Origin: an uncultured Paracoccaceae bacterium
GTDB lineage: Bacteria; Pseudomonadota; Alphaproteobacteria; Rhodobacterales; Rhodobacteraceae
DNA: 64,000 nt
NCBI GenBank assembly: GCA_947501555.1
Contig: CANMWG010000002.1
Coordinates: 506,224 to 570,223, forward strand
Direction of reading: 5' to 3'
Numbering within the stretch: the first letter of the stretch is position 1; every line of letters starts with the position of its first letter. This document shows positions 54,416 to 63,783 of the stretch, piece by piece. The notes below the pieces were generated by a model that was not told the DNA's origin, searched no databases, and worked only from the letters and a program-made list of their open reading frames with translations. Position numbers and translations under genes: made by a program.

Positions 54416-55357
54416 TCAAAGACCCAGTTTGGAATTCTGGTCATAGGACGTGACCACATTGTTCATGCGCGATTCTATGCCCAGGAAGGCAAAGTAGACG
54501 CGCTGTCGGTCAGCGGCATCCAATGTCTCGCCAGCCATGGCAGTCGCAAGAAATGGCTGTATCGCCTCCCATTCCTCGACGACGAACTGAAGGCCGTCGG
54601 CAATTTTTTCTGTTGGCGGTGGGCGCACACCAACGCTGGGCATGCCGTTGCGCAAGGCCGAAAGCGTATTGGCGAACAACTCGCTTGATTTTTCAAGTTC
54701 GGCCTTCGCCGCGTCGACGGCGATCCCAGAGGCAATCAGACACACATCCTTGGACATGTTCGCGGCCAACACACGTTGCCGACCCGCAAGGTCGATCAGC
54801 AAAGCATCCGCATGCAGTAGTGCTACTGGGTCCGCATATTGCCCGGTAATTTCGGTTACAAGAAGGTTTGCGGTGTCCATCAACGGTTCACTTTGTTCCG
54901 CCAGTGATTGGATCCGGGTGTCGTCATCTGCAGCTGCTTCCAGAGCTTCGTCCAGAAGTGGGGACCAAGCGGTGTTGAGTTCTTCGATAACCCGTAGCGT
55001 TCGGGAACGATCCTCTTCGCCAAGGATACCAAAACTGCGGTTCCCATAAAGCAATGCGTCTGTGATCCGGGAAAACTGATCAGCAGAGATTTGCAAGATT
55101 GCCTGACTTTCACGTACCGAAATGCCAGAGTTCAAATTGCAGGCTGACCCGATGACGCGTTGGGTAAGCGTACCAAGTTGACCGGCGACATTGATCCGTT
55201 CGCTGGCACCCACGTCGGATACAATATTTTGGGCGTAACTGCCTGTGCTCATCGCAAGAGTGATTGCCGCAAGTGAACCAAGGCGGCGCGCGGCAGTGGC
55301 GGTGCGCTTGTAAAGGGGGGCCGATTGCTTTGTCTCGGTAGTACAGGTCTTCATCAT
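54416..55357 (-). CDS. Periplasmic PilJ-type sensor-domain protein
   Basis: The 313-residue product has a twin-Arg-containing signal region (ATAARRLGSLAAITLAMSTGSYAQ) and two PilJ/type IV-pili MCP N-terminal-like helical modules: RINVAGQLGTLTQRVIGSACNL and LIDLAGRQRVLAANMSKDVCLI, each with the (I/L)N/D-x-AGxxR/G-x-L pattern. No methyl-accepting, HAMP or kinase part follows, so it is a free periplasmic helical protein. The ATG pair at 55357/55354 follows AAGGA. It is downstream of the PstS-OmpA gene, behind a partial terminator. Confidence 0.75.
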   Translation of the reverse strand: MMKTCTTETKQSAPLYKRTATAARRLGSLAAITLAMSTGSYAQNIVSDVGASERINVAGQLGTLTQRVIGSACNLNSGISVRESQAILQISADQFSRITDALLYGNRSFGILGEEDRSRTLRVIEELNTAWSPLLDEALEAAADDDTRIQSLAEQSEPLMDTANLLVTEITGQYADPVALLHADALLIDLAGRQRVLAANMSKDVCLIASGIAVDAAKAELEKSSELFANTLSALRNGMPSVGVRPPPTEKIADGLQFVVEEWEAIQPFLATAMAGETLDAADRQRVYFAFLGIESRMNNVVTSYDQNSKLGL

Positions 55358-55404
55358 CGTTCCTTTTTGTGAAGCATCAGGGTGGGAGAGTTGGGTAAAT
55401 TGAA

Positions 55405-55439
55405 ACTGGCGCCATGCGTATTTCAAACATGGCGCCAGT
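55405..55439 (-). terminator. Hairpin between the PstS-OmpA gene and the PilJ-like gene
   Basis: A perfect 12-base-pair stem (55405-55416 with 55428-55439) with an 11-base loop lies 54 bases past the stop of the fusion gene and 48 bases before the next start. No strong T tract follows on the minus strand, so it may attenuate rather than stop transcription. Confidence 0.6.
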
Positions 55440-55492
55440 CTCATGATCTTATGACTTCAAAAGGCGGAATCGACTACCGAGGTGAATTTGGA

Positions 55493-57073
55493 TCAAACGG
55501 GTGCTTTGATCCATATCTCAACCCGGCGGTTGATCCGGCGCCCTTCTTCGCTGCTGTTACAGCCGGATGGCGCGATTTCGCCATAACCAACTGAATCGAT
55601 CGAGATGTTTGCCAGCTGACCACCAGAGGTGGAAAGCAGTTCATTTGCAACCTGCGCAGCGCGTTGCTGAGACAGGCCGAGGTTACCATCAAACTGACCA
55701 ACACTATCGGTGAAGCCAACAACCAGCAGCTCTGTTCCAGCAGGTTGGGTTTCAAGATACTTCATCAGACGGTCCTTATCGATCCGGCCACGTTCATCCA
55801 ACTGGGCAGAGCCCGTCCGGAAGCGGAATGTCGTGGACAGACGATCATAGTTGACCATCTGGCTCAGCATTTGCCGCATGAAGCCTGCCTCATAGGAGTC
55901 TGCATTTGGGTCAAGCAATGCACGTGCCCGATCGCTTTCCAGGGCCTGTTCGCGGCGATCAACAGCGAAGCCGATAAAGCCCGCTTTGCCGATCACGCTG
56001 TCTGCTGCCTCGGAAGTTGCAAAATCAAGGAATTCGCTTGCTTCTTCTGTGATCGTGTCTTCGCGAGAATACAGATACAGACGACGCTGCAAGGCGTATT
56101 CCTCTGTCCGCGCCGAGAACGCATCCGGTGTTGTTTCAATTCCGCATTCGTTCACAAGCGTCAGAGCATTCGCGCCACGTTGGAACGCGTAACCCACATA
56201 AGAGATCGCGCCCTCATCGGCGTTCACGATCTGTGATGCTTCACTGTTCGTGCTGGCGATAACTGCATTCGATGTCAAAGATGGCGTGTCGTCTCCAAAA
56301 ATGCGGTCTTCAAAGACGGCCCGCGTACCAGAACCGTTCGCGCGGGTGATAACTGTGATGGGCACATTAGGTCCGCCTACTTGCGACCAGTTAGAAATTT
56401 GGCCCGTATAGATTTGCCGTACCTGCTCTGTTGTCAGCTTATCGATTGGGTTTGCTGGGTTTGTCACCAGAACAAGGCTATCGACAGCGATGATGTGTTC
56501 TTGTGTGGGGCTCACCATGTTGCCAGCGCCACTATCACGCAATGCGCGGGCCTCTTCTGGACGAATACGGCGTGAAGACATGCCGACTTCGACCTGCTGG
56601 TCTAGCAGTTGGGCAAAACCGTCGCCTGATGTGGTTGAAGACACCAGGATCGAACCAAGCTCTTCCCCGAAACCTTCATCACCAATCAGCTCGGCAAGGA
56701 TATCGTCACCGTTGCCGGTGTTCAAAATGTCTGCTGCAGCACCGATGGAACCGGAATACCCTTCCAACAACAACGGCATCAAACCAAGACCAACTGTATC
56801 TGAACCGCCGATCGTCACGCTGGCATCACCACCACCGAGGTCTGGGCAAGCCGCACCTTCGCAGTTTACCCGGCTCGCGGATACGCGCAGTTCGCCGAGT
56901 GCAGTGGCGATCACATAGGTATTGTCGCTGAATTCAACGAATGCACCGGACATGTTCACTGTGCCATCGCTTGATCTTAGGGTGACGTCTTGCGCTGCTA
57001 CCGAGGTCGATAAAGTCAACCCACCCACAAGCGCCAGTACACCTACGGCGGTGCTGTTCCACATATTGGTCAT
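55493..57073 (-). CDS. PstS-like substrate-binding protein fused to an OmpA domain
   Basis: The 526-residue protein has a signal peptide (cleaved near STSVAAQ, residue 28), a small N-terminal domain with a Cys pair (VNCEGAACP), a phosphate-binding-type PBP domain (about 70-370: GGSDTVGLGLMPLLLEGY, VSSTTSGDGFAQLLDQQVEVGMSSRR, ITRANGSGTRAVFED) and a C-terminal OmpA domain (about 400-526: TTFRFRTGSAQLDERGRID, VVGFTDSVGQFDGNLGLSQQRA, INRRVEIWIK). It should bind a ligand in the periplasm while attached to peptidoglycan. No ABC permease is nearby. AGGAGAAGATT precedes the ATG at 57073. Confidence 0.85.
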   Translation of the reverse strand: MTNMWNSTAVGVLALVGGLTLSTSVAAQDVTLRSSDGTVNMSGAFVEFSDNTYVIATALGELRVSASRVNCEGAACPDLGGGDASVTIGGSDTVGLGLMPLLLEGYSGSIGAAADILNTGNGDDILAELIGDEGFGEELGSILVSSTTSGDGFAQLLDQQVEVGMSSRRIRPEEARALRDSGAGNMVSPTQEHIIAVDSLVLVTNPANPIDKLTTEQVRQIYTGQISNWSQVGGPNVPITVITRANGSGTRAVFEDRIFGDDTPSLTSNAVIASTNSEASQIVNADEGAISYVGYAFQRGANALTLVNECGIETTPDAFSARTEEYALQRRLYLYSREDTITEEASEFLDFATSEAADSVIGKAGFIGFAVDRREQALESDRARALLDPNADSYEAGFMRQMLSQMVNYDRLSTTFRFRTGSAQLDERGRIDKDRLMKYLETQPAGTELLVVGFTDSVGQFDGNLGLSQQRAAQVANELLSTSGGQLANISIDSVGYGEIAPSGCNSSEEGRRINRRVEIWIKAPV

Positions 57074-57184
57074 AATCTTCTCCTGTCTAGATCTCTTGCG
57101 ACTTCTCCAGCAGACCAAAAACTGCCAGATCGCCTAACCCAGAAATTACTGTTTACGTTAGGTCTTATAGATTCTGAATTGTGC

Positions 57185-57201
57185 GCAAATTTTGGCAAAT
57201 T
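57185..57201. promoter_or_regulatory. Direct repeat GCAAATT-N3-GCAAATT in the PstS-OmpA promoter region
   Basis: Two exact 7-base copies with a 10-base period lie about 112-128 bases upstream of the PstS-OmpA start. PhoB/OmpR-type winged helices bind tandem direct repeats of this geometry, and such a protein is encoded immediately upstream. Function is inferred. Confidence 0.4.
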
Positions 57202-57286
57202 CTTTCCAAAGCAGGGGCAATGGCACAAAAAATTCGCAGAAAGTCAACAAAAAGACAGGTCAATCACCCTGAGGTTGTTTTCCGTG

Positions 57287-57308
57287 ATGAAATTGCGATA
57301 AATTTCAT
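57287..57308. promoter_or_regulatory. Inverted repeat ATGAAATT-N6-AATTTCAT
   Basis: A perfect 8-base inverted repeat lies 33 bases past the stop of the winged-helix gene, in the AT-rich 267-base gap before the PstS-OmpA gene. It could be an operator or a weak terminator; no GC-rich stem is present. Confidence 0.4.
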
Positions 57309-57340
57309 GTGGGAGAAGGGAACCAACAGAAATTTGGTTC

Positions 57341-58069
57341 TTAGATCATGCGAATGACGTCTTTATCGATCGCCAGAACATAGCCTTTTCGAGCGATATT
57401 CTTGACCAAGAGCTCACTCATCATCTGATTCCCTAAAGTATCTCGTAAGCGCTTGATCCGGGTTGCACCCGCGGCCTCATCGCAATCGGCAGCACTACGG
57501 CCAGATATGACGCCTTCAATTTCCGCGCCTGTCAGGACTTCGTCATCCATCCGGGCCTCGGCCAGAACTGAAAGGGTCTCGATGGCGGCATCTGTCAGCT
57601 TGAATTCGAAGTCATTCAAGTAAACCGCCCTTTGGTCCCGACTGATGGTCAATGAGTTTACTTCAATCCCTTGCCGTTCGATCCGGCCCATACGGCGGTT
57701 CATCGAGATCAACATCACCAAGAACGCGACCGCCGCAACCAACAGCGCCGTTGCGAAAATCAGCAAGACAAAAATGACAAACCGGTAAGAGGCCAGCGTG
57801 TCCGAGAAGGCGGTGCCGGATCCAGCCAAAATTTCAAGCAGCTTAATCTCGGCATTGCCGGTTAGCGTGTCGTTCTCAACAAACAAGCGTTCGACCCGCA
57901 TATTGAATGCGTTGGCATCGGGCAGGTTGATGAACAGCAGGACGGCAGCGATGGCCAGAATAAGAACAATGGCCGCAATACCTGCGACCACTATCTTATT
58001 GCCAATCTCGCGTGCTTCAGTAGCGGAGGAAGTATTCACCTGCGCTGTCCCTTCTTTGGTCCAATCCAT
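57341..58069 (-). CDS. Membrane-anchored winged-helix regulator (C-terminal DNA-binding domain)
   Basis: The 242-residue product has two transmembrane segments (about residues 25-48, IVVAGIAAIVLILAIAAVLL, and 97-123, FVIFVLLIFATALLVAAVAF) around a roughly 45-residue periplasmic loop. A cytoplasmic OmpR/PhoB-type winged helix follows (about 138-235: RRMGRIERQGIEVNSLTISRDQRAVYL, LTDAAIETLSVLAEA, ATRIKRLRDTL, ARKGYVL). ToxR/CadC-like regulators have the opposite order. Starts at 58093, 58069 or GTG 58039 are all possible; all overlap the upstream gene, and 58069 is a compromise. Confidence 0.75.
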   Translation of the reverse strand: MDWTKEGTAQVNTSSATEAREIGNKIVVAGIAAIVLILAIAAVLLFINLPDANAFNMRVERLFVENDTLTGNAEIKLLEILAGSGTAFSDTLASYRFVIFVLLIFATALLVAAVAFLVMLISMNRRMGRIERQGIEVNSLTISRDQRAVYLNDFEFKLTDAAIETLSVLAEARMDDEVLTGAEIEGVISGRSAADCDEAAGATRIKRLRDTLGNQMMSELLVKNIARKGYVLAIDKDVIRMI

Positions 58070-58298
58070 CGTCTTCAAAGACGCCGACGACATTCAGAAG
58101 CTGCCACCCGTCACGGGCCAGTGCTGACCGAAGCTGATTCTGCGCCGCGCGTACGCTGCATTCGCCATGCAACTGCACAACACCATAGTGCAGGCGCAGC
58201 GGATTGTCCTGTTTTGCCTTATAATCTGCATAACAGGCCGCATGGGCCATTCCAGCACTCAGTAAGAGTATCAGGATTGAGGAACAAAGATTTTTCAT
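58017..58298 (-). CDS. Small secreted protein upstream of the membrane regulator
   Basis: The 93-residue product has a signal peptide (MKNLCSSILILLLSAGMAHA) and a roughly 73-residue mature part with two Cys (ACYADYK and GECSVRAAQNQLRSALARDGWQLL), probably one disulfide. It ends DQRRDSAGEYFLRY. It overlaps the regulator gene in another frame, so the two are tightly coupled. Its size and export would suit a ligand or partner for the regulator's periplasmic loop, which is speculation. Family not recognised. Confidence 0.7.
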   Translation of the reverse strand: MKNLCSSILILLLSAGMAHAACYADYKAKQDNPLRLHYGVVQLHGECSVRAAQNQLRSALARDGWQLLNVVGVFEDDGLDQRRDSAGEYFLRY

Positions 58299-58455
58299 GG
58301 TTGCAAACTGACTCGACGACACGCTGATATTCAATAGCACCCTATATTATCGCGATTGTCATTCCATAACCATCCCTCGTTATTGCTTGGCCAAGGCAAA
58401 GTGCCACAAATTTCCGTCATCGACGTCACAAGGCGCAATTTGAAAGGATCACCCG

Positions 58456-58923
58456 ATGCTGAAATCCATGATTGCTGGTATCACTGCACTATCTCTTGCC
58501 ACTGCAACGCCCGCTGCGGCCCAAGGGCTGAACCGTGAGGACGTAGGAAAGCTGCTCATCGGCCTTGCCGCCGTGGCTGTCATTGGTGCCGCCATCGAAA
58601 ACAACAATGACAACGACGATGCCACACGCGTGCACGACAACAATTGGAGCGGAATCAATCGCAACAACGATTGGTCCCGCCTGAACCAGAACAGTACCAA
58701 TAACCGCCATCAGACATTGCCCAGCGCTTGTCTGCGTAGCATTGAAACCCGTTTTGGCACGCAACGCCTGTACGGCCAGCACTGTCTGCAACAAAATTAT
58801 CGCTACGTGAACAATCTGCCAGAACGCTGCGAAGTGCGCATTTTCAGTAGCAATGGTCCACGCGACGGTTTTGACCCCGTTTGCCTCCGCGCGCGCGGAT
58901 TCACATCAGATCGGCGTAACTAA
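58456..58923 (+). CDS. Secreted protein with Asn-rich linker
   Basis: The 155-residue product has a signal peptide (cleaved near TPAAAQ, residue 23), a short hydrophobic stretch (LLIGLAAVAVIGAAI, 33-47), an Asn/Asp-rich linker (about 49-85) and a small C-terminal domain with four Cys (92, 110, 125, 143) that could make two disulfides. AAAGGATCACCCG supports the ATG. It is followed by a strong terminator. Function unknown; similar signal-helix-linker proteins recur in Rhodobacterales. Confidence 0.78.
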   Translation: MLKSMIAGITALSLATATPAAAQGLNREDVGKLLIGLAAVAVIGAAIENNNDNDDATRVHDNNWSGINRNNDWSRLNQNSTNNRHQTLPSACLRSIETRFGTQRLYGQHCLQQNYRYVNNLPERCEVRIFSSNGPRDGFDPVCLRARGFTSDRRN

Positions 58924-59000
58924 AACGCTGAGACTGCACGGCTTCTGGCCCCGGTCGCCGCGCGAACTGGTGCCTGGTTTCTCATTGACCAGATTGCACC

Positions 59001-59046
59001 AAAGGGGGGCAGAGAGGACGGACATGGCTCTCTGCCCCCCTTTTTT
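59001..59046 (+). terminator. Strong terminator before rnhB
   Basis: A 15-base-pair stem (59001-59015 with 59029-59043), rich in G/C (GGGGGGCAGAGA), with a 13-base loop and a TTTTTT tract, lies 78 bases after the Asn-rich protein gene. Confidence 0.85.
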
Positions 59047-59083
59047 CTTGCAAGGCTGGATGCGGTCTGATCACTAGCCCAAT

Positions 59084-59714
59084 ATGACTAATCCAGATTT
59101 CAGTTTCGAACGCAGCGCTGCAGCCAAAGGTTACTTGTATATTGCAGGTGTGGATGAGGTCGGGCGCGGCCCGCTGGCAGGCCCAGTGTGCGCTGCCGCC
59201 GTGATCCTTGACCCGAACAACATCCCCGCAGGGCTGAATGACAGTAAGAAACTGACAGCCAAAAGACGCGACGCGCTGTTTGATGAGATCATGAATGTGG
59301 CCGATGTGTCTTTGGCTGAGGCGACCGTTGAAGAAATCGACACGCATAATATTTTACGTGCGTCGCACATCGCAATGGTGCGGGCGATCCAAGGATTGTC
59401 TCAAACGACCGACCACGCGCTGATTGACGGGAACATGATCCCACGCGATCTGACCATTTCGGCAGAGACGATCATCAAGGGCGATGGGCGCAGTCTATCG
59501 ATTGCGGCCGCTTCCATCGTGGCCAAGGTGTGGCGCGACAGACACATGGTGGATTTGGCGCAACAGTTCCCGGGCTATGGGTGGGACAAGAACGCTGGAT
59601 ACCCCACAGCCCAACATAAATTGGGCCTTGAGCAGTTTGGGGTGACACCCCACCATAGACGTTCGTTCAAGCCCATACACAACATCTTGTATCAAGATAA
59701 AAGTGTAAGTGATT

Positions 59715-59716
<2 letters not shown>
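59084..59716 (+). CDS. rnhB: Ribonuclease HII
   Basis: The 210-residue enzyme removes RNA from RNA-DNA hybrids, including single ribonucleotides in DNA. The first catalytic block is GVDEVGRGPLAGPV (Asp and Glu), then DSKKL and HALIDGN, and a late catalytic Asp in VAKVWRDRHM. Its position directly before ccrM is a conserved neighbourhood in this order. The ATG at 59084 gives the normal N-terminus; the ribosome site is weak. Confidence 0.95.
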
Positions 59717-60916
<1,200 letters not shown>

Positions 60917-61004
60917 GGCAAACCTCAGCATTCCCAAAGTTGATACCGCCGGTGCCTGTGGCATGTCCTTCCATGGTGGAAGGCACTGCAGGCACTAACT
61001 TTAT

Positions 61005-61036
61005 CCCCGCCATCTTTGTGATGGCGGGGTTTTTTT
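61005..61036 (+). terminator. Terminator of ccrM
   Basis: A 9-base-pair stem CCCCGCCAT/ATGGCGGGG with a 7-base loop is followed by a run of T residues, about 90 bases past the ccrM stop. A second inverted repeat CCTTCCA-TGG-TGGAAGG lies at 60967-60983. Confidence 0.88.
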
Positions 61037-61072
61037 GTAAAGTAGCCCGGCGACAACACCTCATTCTGGGCC

Positions 61073-61720
61073 TTAGGTCCCTGCTAAAATCTCCTCTATG
61101 CTGGGCAGCCCGAGCCGCTTCATCGCCTGCGTCTCATGGTTCTCAATAAATGCGGTGTCCTGTGCCGCCATACAGCGGTCAAACCATCCGCGGACCAAGC
61201 TTTGTTCTGGGATCAAGTCTGGGAACCACTGAAACGGAGCGCTGACCAATAGATCAGCGGCCGAAAACGTATCATCGACAAGGAACGCATTCTTGGACAA
61301 TGCTGCCTCAAGCGTCTGAAACATCGTTGCTTGATCCCGGCACCAATCATGAATCATCGCATTATCAGCAAGGTCCAAGTAGGTCAGATACAAGATCGGC
61401 TCCAAGACACCGCCATAATAGAACAGCCAGCTTAGATATTCTGCGCGTGCAGGATCGTCAGGGCCGCGCCCCAAGGGGCTGTCAAAGTGATCGGTCAACC
61501 AAAGCATGATCGCACCACGTTCCCTTACAAAGCGACCGTCGACTTCTAGCAAAGGCACTTTCCCCTCGGGATGCGGGTTCTTGGCGTCCACCTGGCCCAA
61601 TCCACCCTGGCGCTTGATATGCACCGTCTCAATGTCGACCTCGGTTTCCTTACCCATCAAACGCAGTAGACTGAGGATGCCAGTGGAGCGTGAGTTTGGT
61701 GAGTGGTAGAGTTTTATCAT
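61073..61720 (-). CDS. Glutathione S-transferase family protein (1)
   Basis: The 215-residue protein has the N-terminal thioredoxin-like GST domain (MIKLYHSPNSRSTGILSLLRL, with a Ser-rich glutathione site, NPHPEGKVPLLEVDG) and the helical C-terminal domain (FSAADLLVSAPFQWFPDL). The GSH-binding E(S/T) motif is changed to RERGA, so specificity may differ. The ATG at 61720 follows GGAAGGATC. It is divergent from the WYL regulator with an 87-base shared promoter region. Confidence 0.87.
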   Translation of the reverse strand: MIKLYHSPNSRSTGILSLLRLMGKETEVDIETVHIKRQGGLGQVDAKNPHPEGKVPLLEVDGRFVRERGAIMLWLTDHFDSPLGRGPDDPARAEYLSWLFYYGGVLEPILYLTYLDLADNAMIHDWCRDQATMFQTLEAALSKNAFLVDDTFSAADLLVSAPFQWFPDLIPEQSLVRGWFDRCMAAQDTAFIENHETQAMKRLGLPSIEEILAGT

Positions 61721-61807
61721 GGTCTTGATCCTTCCATTGCCATTACGGGCAATATCGACCATCGCTGTTGCCAATTCCTGTCAGCAGCATTCCGTTACTG
61801 TGAAGTT

Positions 61808-62521
61808 ATGGCCAAATCAGATCGCCTCTTCAGCCTCATGCAATTGCTGCGCACACTGCCGCAGCCGGTAAAGGCCGCCACCTTGGCTGAGAGGCTCGAG
61901 GTCTCTCGCCGGACGCTTTACCGCGATATTGACGCGTTACGGATCATTGGCGCGCAGATCGATGGTGAAGCAGGTGTGGGCTACACGCTTGTCGAAGATA
62001 TCGCCATGCCCCCGCAAACGCTGACCCGGCTGGAAACCGAGGCGCTGGCGATCGGTCTAGCCGAGGTGCAGTATCGCGGCGACGCGCAGCTTGCCCATGC
62101 CGCACGGGACGCCATGGCGAAAATCACCGCTACTTTGCAAGAACATCAGCAACGCGATGTGCTGCATGCAGTCAGTCAAGTCTACCGCTTCACGACCCAT
62201 GAAGCGGCTGCGGTGGATATCTCTGCGATCAGGACGGCCTGTTGGGACGAAAAGGCGCTCCATATCACCTATGAAGATCGCAAAGGGGTCATTACCCAGC
62301 GGCACGTTTTCCCGCTTGCGGTTCTTTATTTTGAATATGCGGTCATGCTGTTAGCATATTGCAATCTGCGAGATGATTATCGGTCATTTCACGTCACACA
62401 CATCCGTGCGGTAGAAAAACTGAGCGAGAGTTTCCGACCCCATCGTGTCCGACTTTTGAACGACTACGTTGCAGACCTGCGCAGTCGGCTTGGCGAACGG
62501 GCCAAAGATCTAACGCTTTAA
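61808..62521 (+). CDS. YafY-type HTH/WYL-domain regulator
   Basis: The 237-residue protein has an N-terminal helix-turn-helix (RLFSLMQLLRTLPQPVKAATLAERLEVSRRTLYRDIDALRIIGAQIDGEAGVGYTL) and a C-terminal WYL-type ligand domain (WDEKALHITYEDRKGVITQRHVFPLAVLYFEYAVMLLAYCNLRDDYRSFHVTHI). Such proteins respond to small molecules or nucleic acids. It sits between two GST genes and is divergent from the first, which it may regulate. Confidence 0.9.
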   Translation: MAKSDRLFSLMQLLRTLPQPVKAATLAERLEVSRRTLYRDIDALRIIGAQIDGEAGVGYTLVEDIAMPPQTLTRLETEALAIGLAEVQYRGDAQLAHAARDAMAKITATLQEHQQRDVLHAVSQVYRFTTHEAAAVDISAIRTACWDEKALHITYEDRKGVITQRHVFPLAVLYFEYAVMLLAYCNLRDDYRSFHVTHIRAVEKLSESFRPHRVRLLNDYVADLRSRLGERAKDLTL

Positions 62522-62525
62522 GAGA

Positions 62526-63128
62526 TCACAGCATACCTTTTTCATAGACGGCCTGCACAGAAGCCTGGGTGTTCATCTGATGTTGGAATTGCGCCAACAC
62601 GGGATGGTCTTCAATGTCGACCCCATCCCCCTTGAGCCAGGTTAGAACGACGTAAAGATAAGGATCCGACAAGACCTGCATCTGACCAATCGGAAATGGC
62701 AGGGCGGGCAGTTGTTCTTCCAAATAGGTGCAACAATCGGCCATCCGCTCGGGGACCTTCTGTTTCATATCGGCAAATGAACTTTCTTGATCCGCCCAAC
62801 GCTCACCGCGCAGGCCGTGGGCGTGGTGTGGATGCATAGTCCCGTTCAGATAACACATCAATTCCCGCATCTTGGCAGCGGCGTAGGGGTCAGCAGGGAT
62901 CAATGTCGGGGCGACATATTCCAGCAACGCGCCCGTCTCGGTCAAAATCCCATCCGGGGTTTCCAACGCGGGCACGCGGCCCTTTGGGTTGATACGCCGG
63001 TAATCCTCTTGCGCCTGCTCTGCGGTAGCGAAGTCGACACGGACGGCTTCATAGGGGGTGCCAATCTCCTCCAAGGTGATCGCAACGGCGACCGAGATCG
63101 TTCGTGGGGCGTAATGTAAACGCAACAT
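62526..63128 (-). CDS. Glutathione S-transferase family protein (2)
   Basis: The 200-residue GST begins MLRLHYAPRTISVAVAITLEEIGTPYEAVRVDF and shows the cis-Pro/GSH region NPKGRVPALETPDGILTETGALLEYVA, where ETGA replaces the usual ES. The C-terminal helical domain contains HPHHAHGLRGERWAD. AAAGGATTGACC makes ATG 63128 the best start. It is convergent with the WYL gene (5 bases between stops) and follows the phosphatase gene on the same strand by 10 bases, so the latter two are probably cotranscribed. Confidence 0.88.
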   Translation of the reverse strand: MLRLHYAPRTISVAVAITLEEIGTPYEAVRVDFATAEQAQEDYRRINPKGRVPALETPDGILTETGALLEYVAPTLIPADPYAAAKMRELMCYLNGTMHPHHAHGLRGERWADQESSFADMKQKVPERMADCCTYLEEQLPALPFPIGQMQVLSDPYLYVVLTWLKGDGVDIEDHPVLAQFQHQMNTQASVQAVYEKGML

Positions 63129-63138
63129 GGTCAATCCT

Positions 63139-63783
63139 TTAGTAATGTGTCAGGGCGTAAGCCCGGTCAGGGTGGTCAAGATGGGGGACTGCGTTGAACC
63201 CGGCCAGAATGGGCCCTTGGGGGATGACATGTACACGGTGCAACGAACTGTTCATAATGGGCAGCAACACATGGGCCATGCGCGTCGGATCCAAATCCAG
63301 TAAGTAACGCATGATCATGCCAATCACACCGCCTGATGTGACGCAAAGCACGCGCACACCAGGTTCTGCAGCTTCCTGCAAGACACCCGTGACACGGGCC
63401 TCAAAGGACGCAAAGCTTTCCACGCCCATAATCTCGGCCCGGTGCCAGGCTTCCATGACCTGCGGAACATGGGCAGCAAAGTCTTCGGGGCCAGGGAAAG
63501 GGATACCATGCACATCTTCCAGCGCCTGTCCCAGATTAAAGTAATCCATTTCGTTCAAGCGCGGGTCAATTTGCGGAGCGTCATAGCCCATTCCGGCGGC
63601 TGTTTCCCTGTGGCGGCGCAAGCTACCGCTGATTACCTTATCAAACGGCTTTTCACGATCCGAGAGGTAATCACCCAGCCAGCGGGCCTGCTGATGGCCC
63701 AGGTCAGACAGCTTGTCATAGCTCGCTTCATCCGTCGCGCCCGAATTGGCTTGCCCGTGCCGGACCAAAATAATCTCACCCAT
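63139..63783 (-). CDS. Histidine phosphatase-family protein
   Basis: The 214-residue phosphoglycerate-mutase-like phosphatase has the catalytic LVRHGQANSG (Arg-His-Gly), the Arg in ISGSLRRHRETAAGMG, the acidic NEMDYFNLGQ and a late VLCVTSGGVIGMIMRYLL, where the usual second catalytic His (SHGG) reads TSGG. Loss of that His would weaken mutase/phosphatase chemistry. AGGAGG precedes ATG 63783; the extension to 63885 is not family-like. Confidence 0.87.
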   Translation of the reverse strand: MGEIILVRHGQANSGATDEASYDKLSDLGHQQARWLGDYLSDREKPFDKVISGSLRRHRETAAGMGYDAPQIDPRLNEMDYFNLGQALEDVHGIPFPGPEDFAAHVPQVMEAWHRAEIMGVESFASFEARVTGVLQEAAEPGVRVLCVTSGGVIGMIMRYLLDLDPTRMAHVLLPIMNSSLHRVHVIPQGPILAGFNAVPHLDHPDRAYALTHY

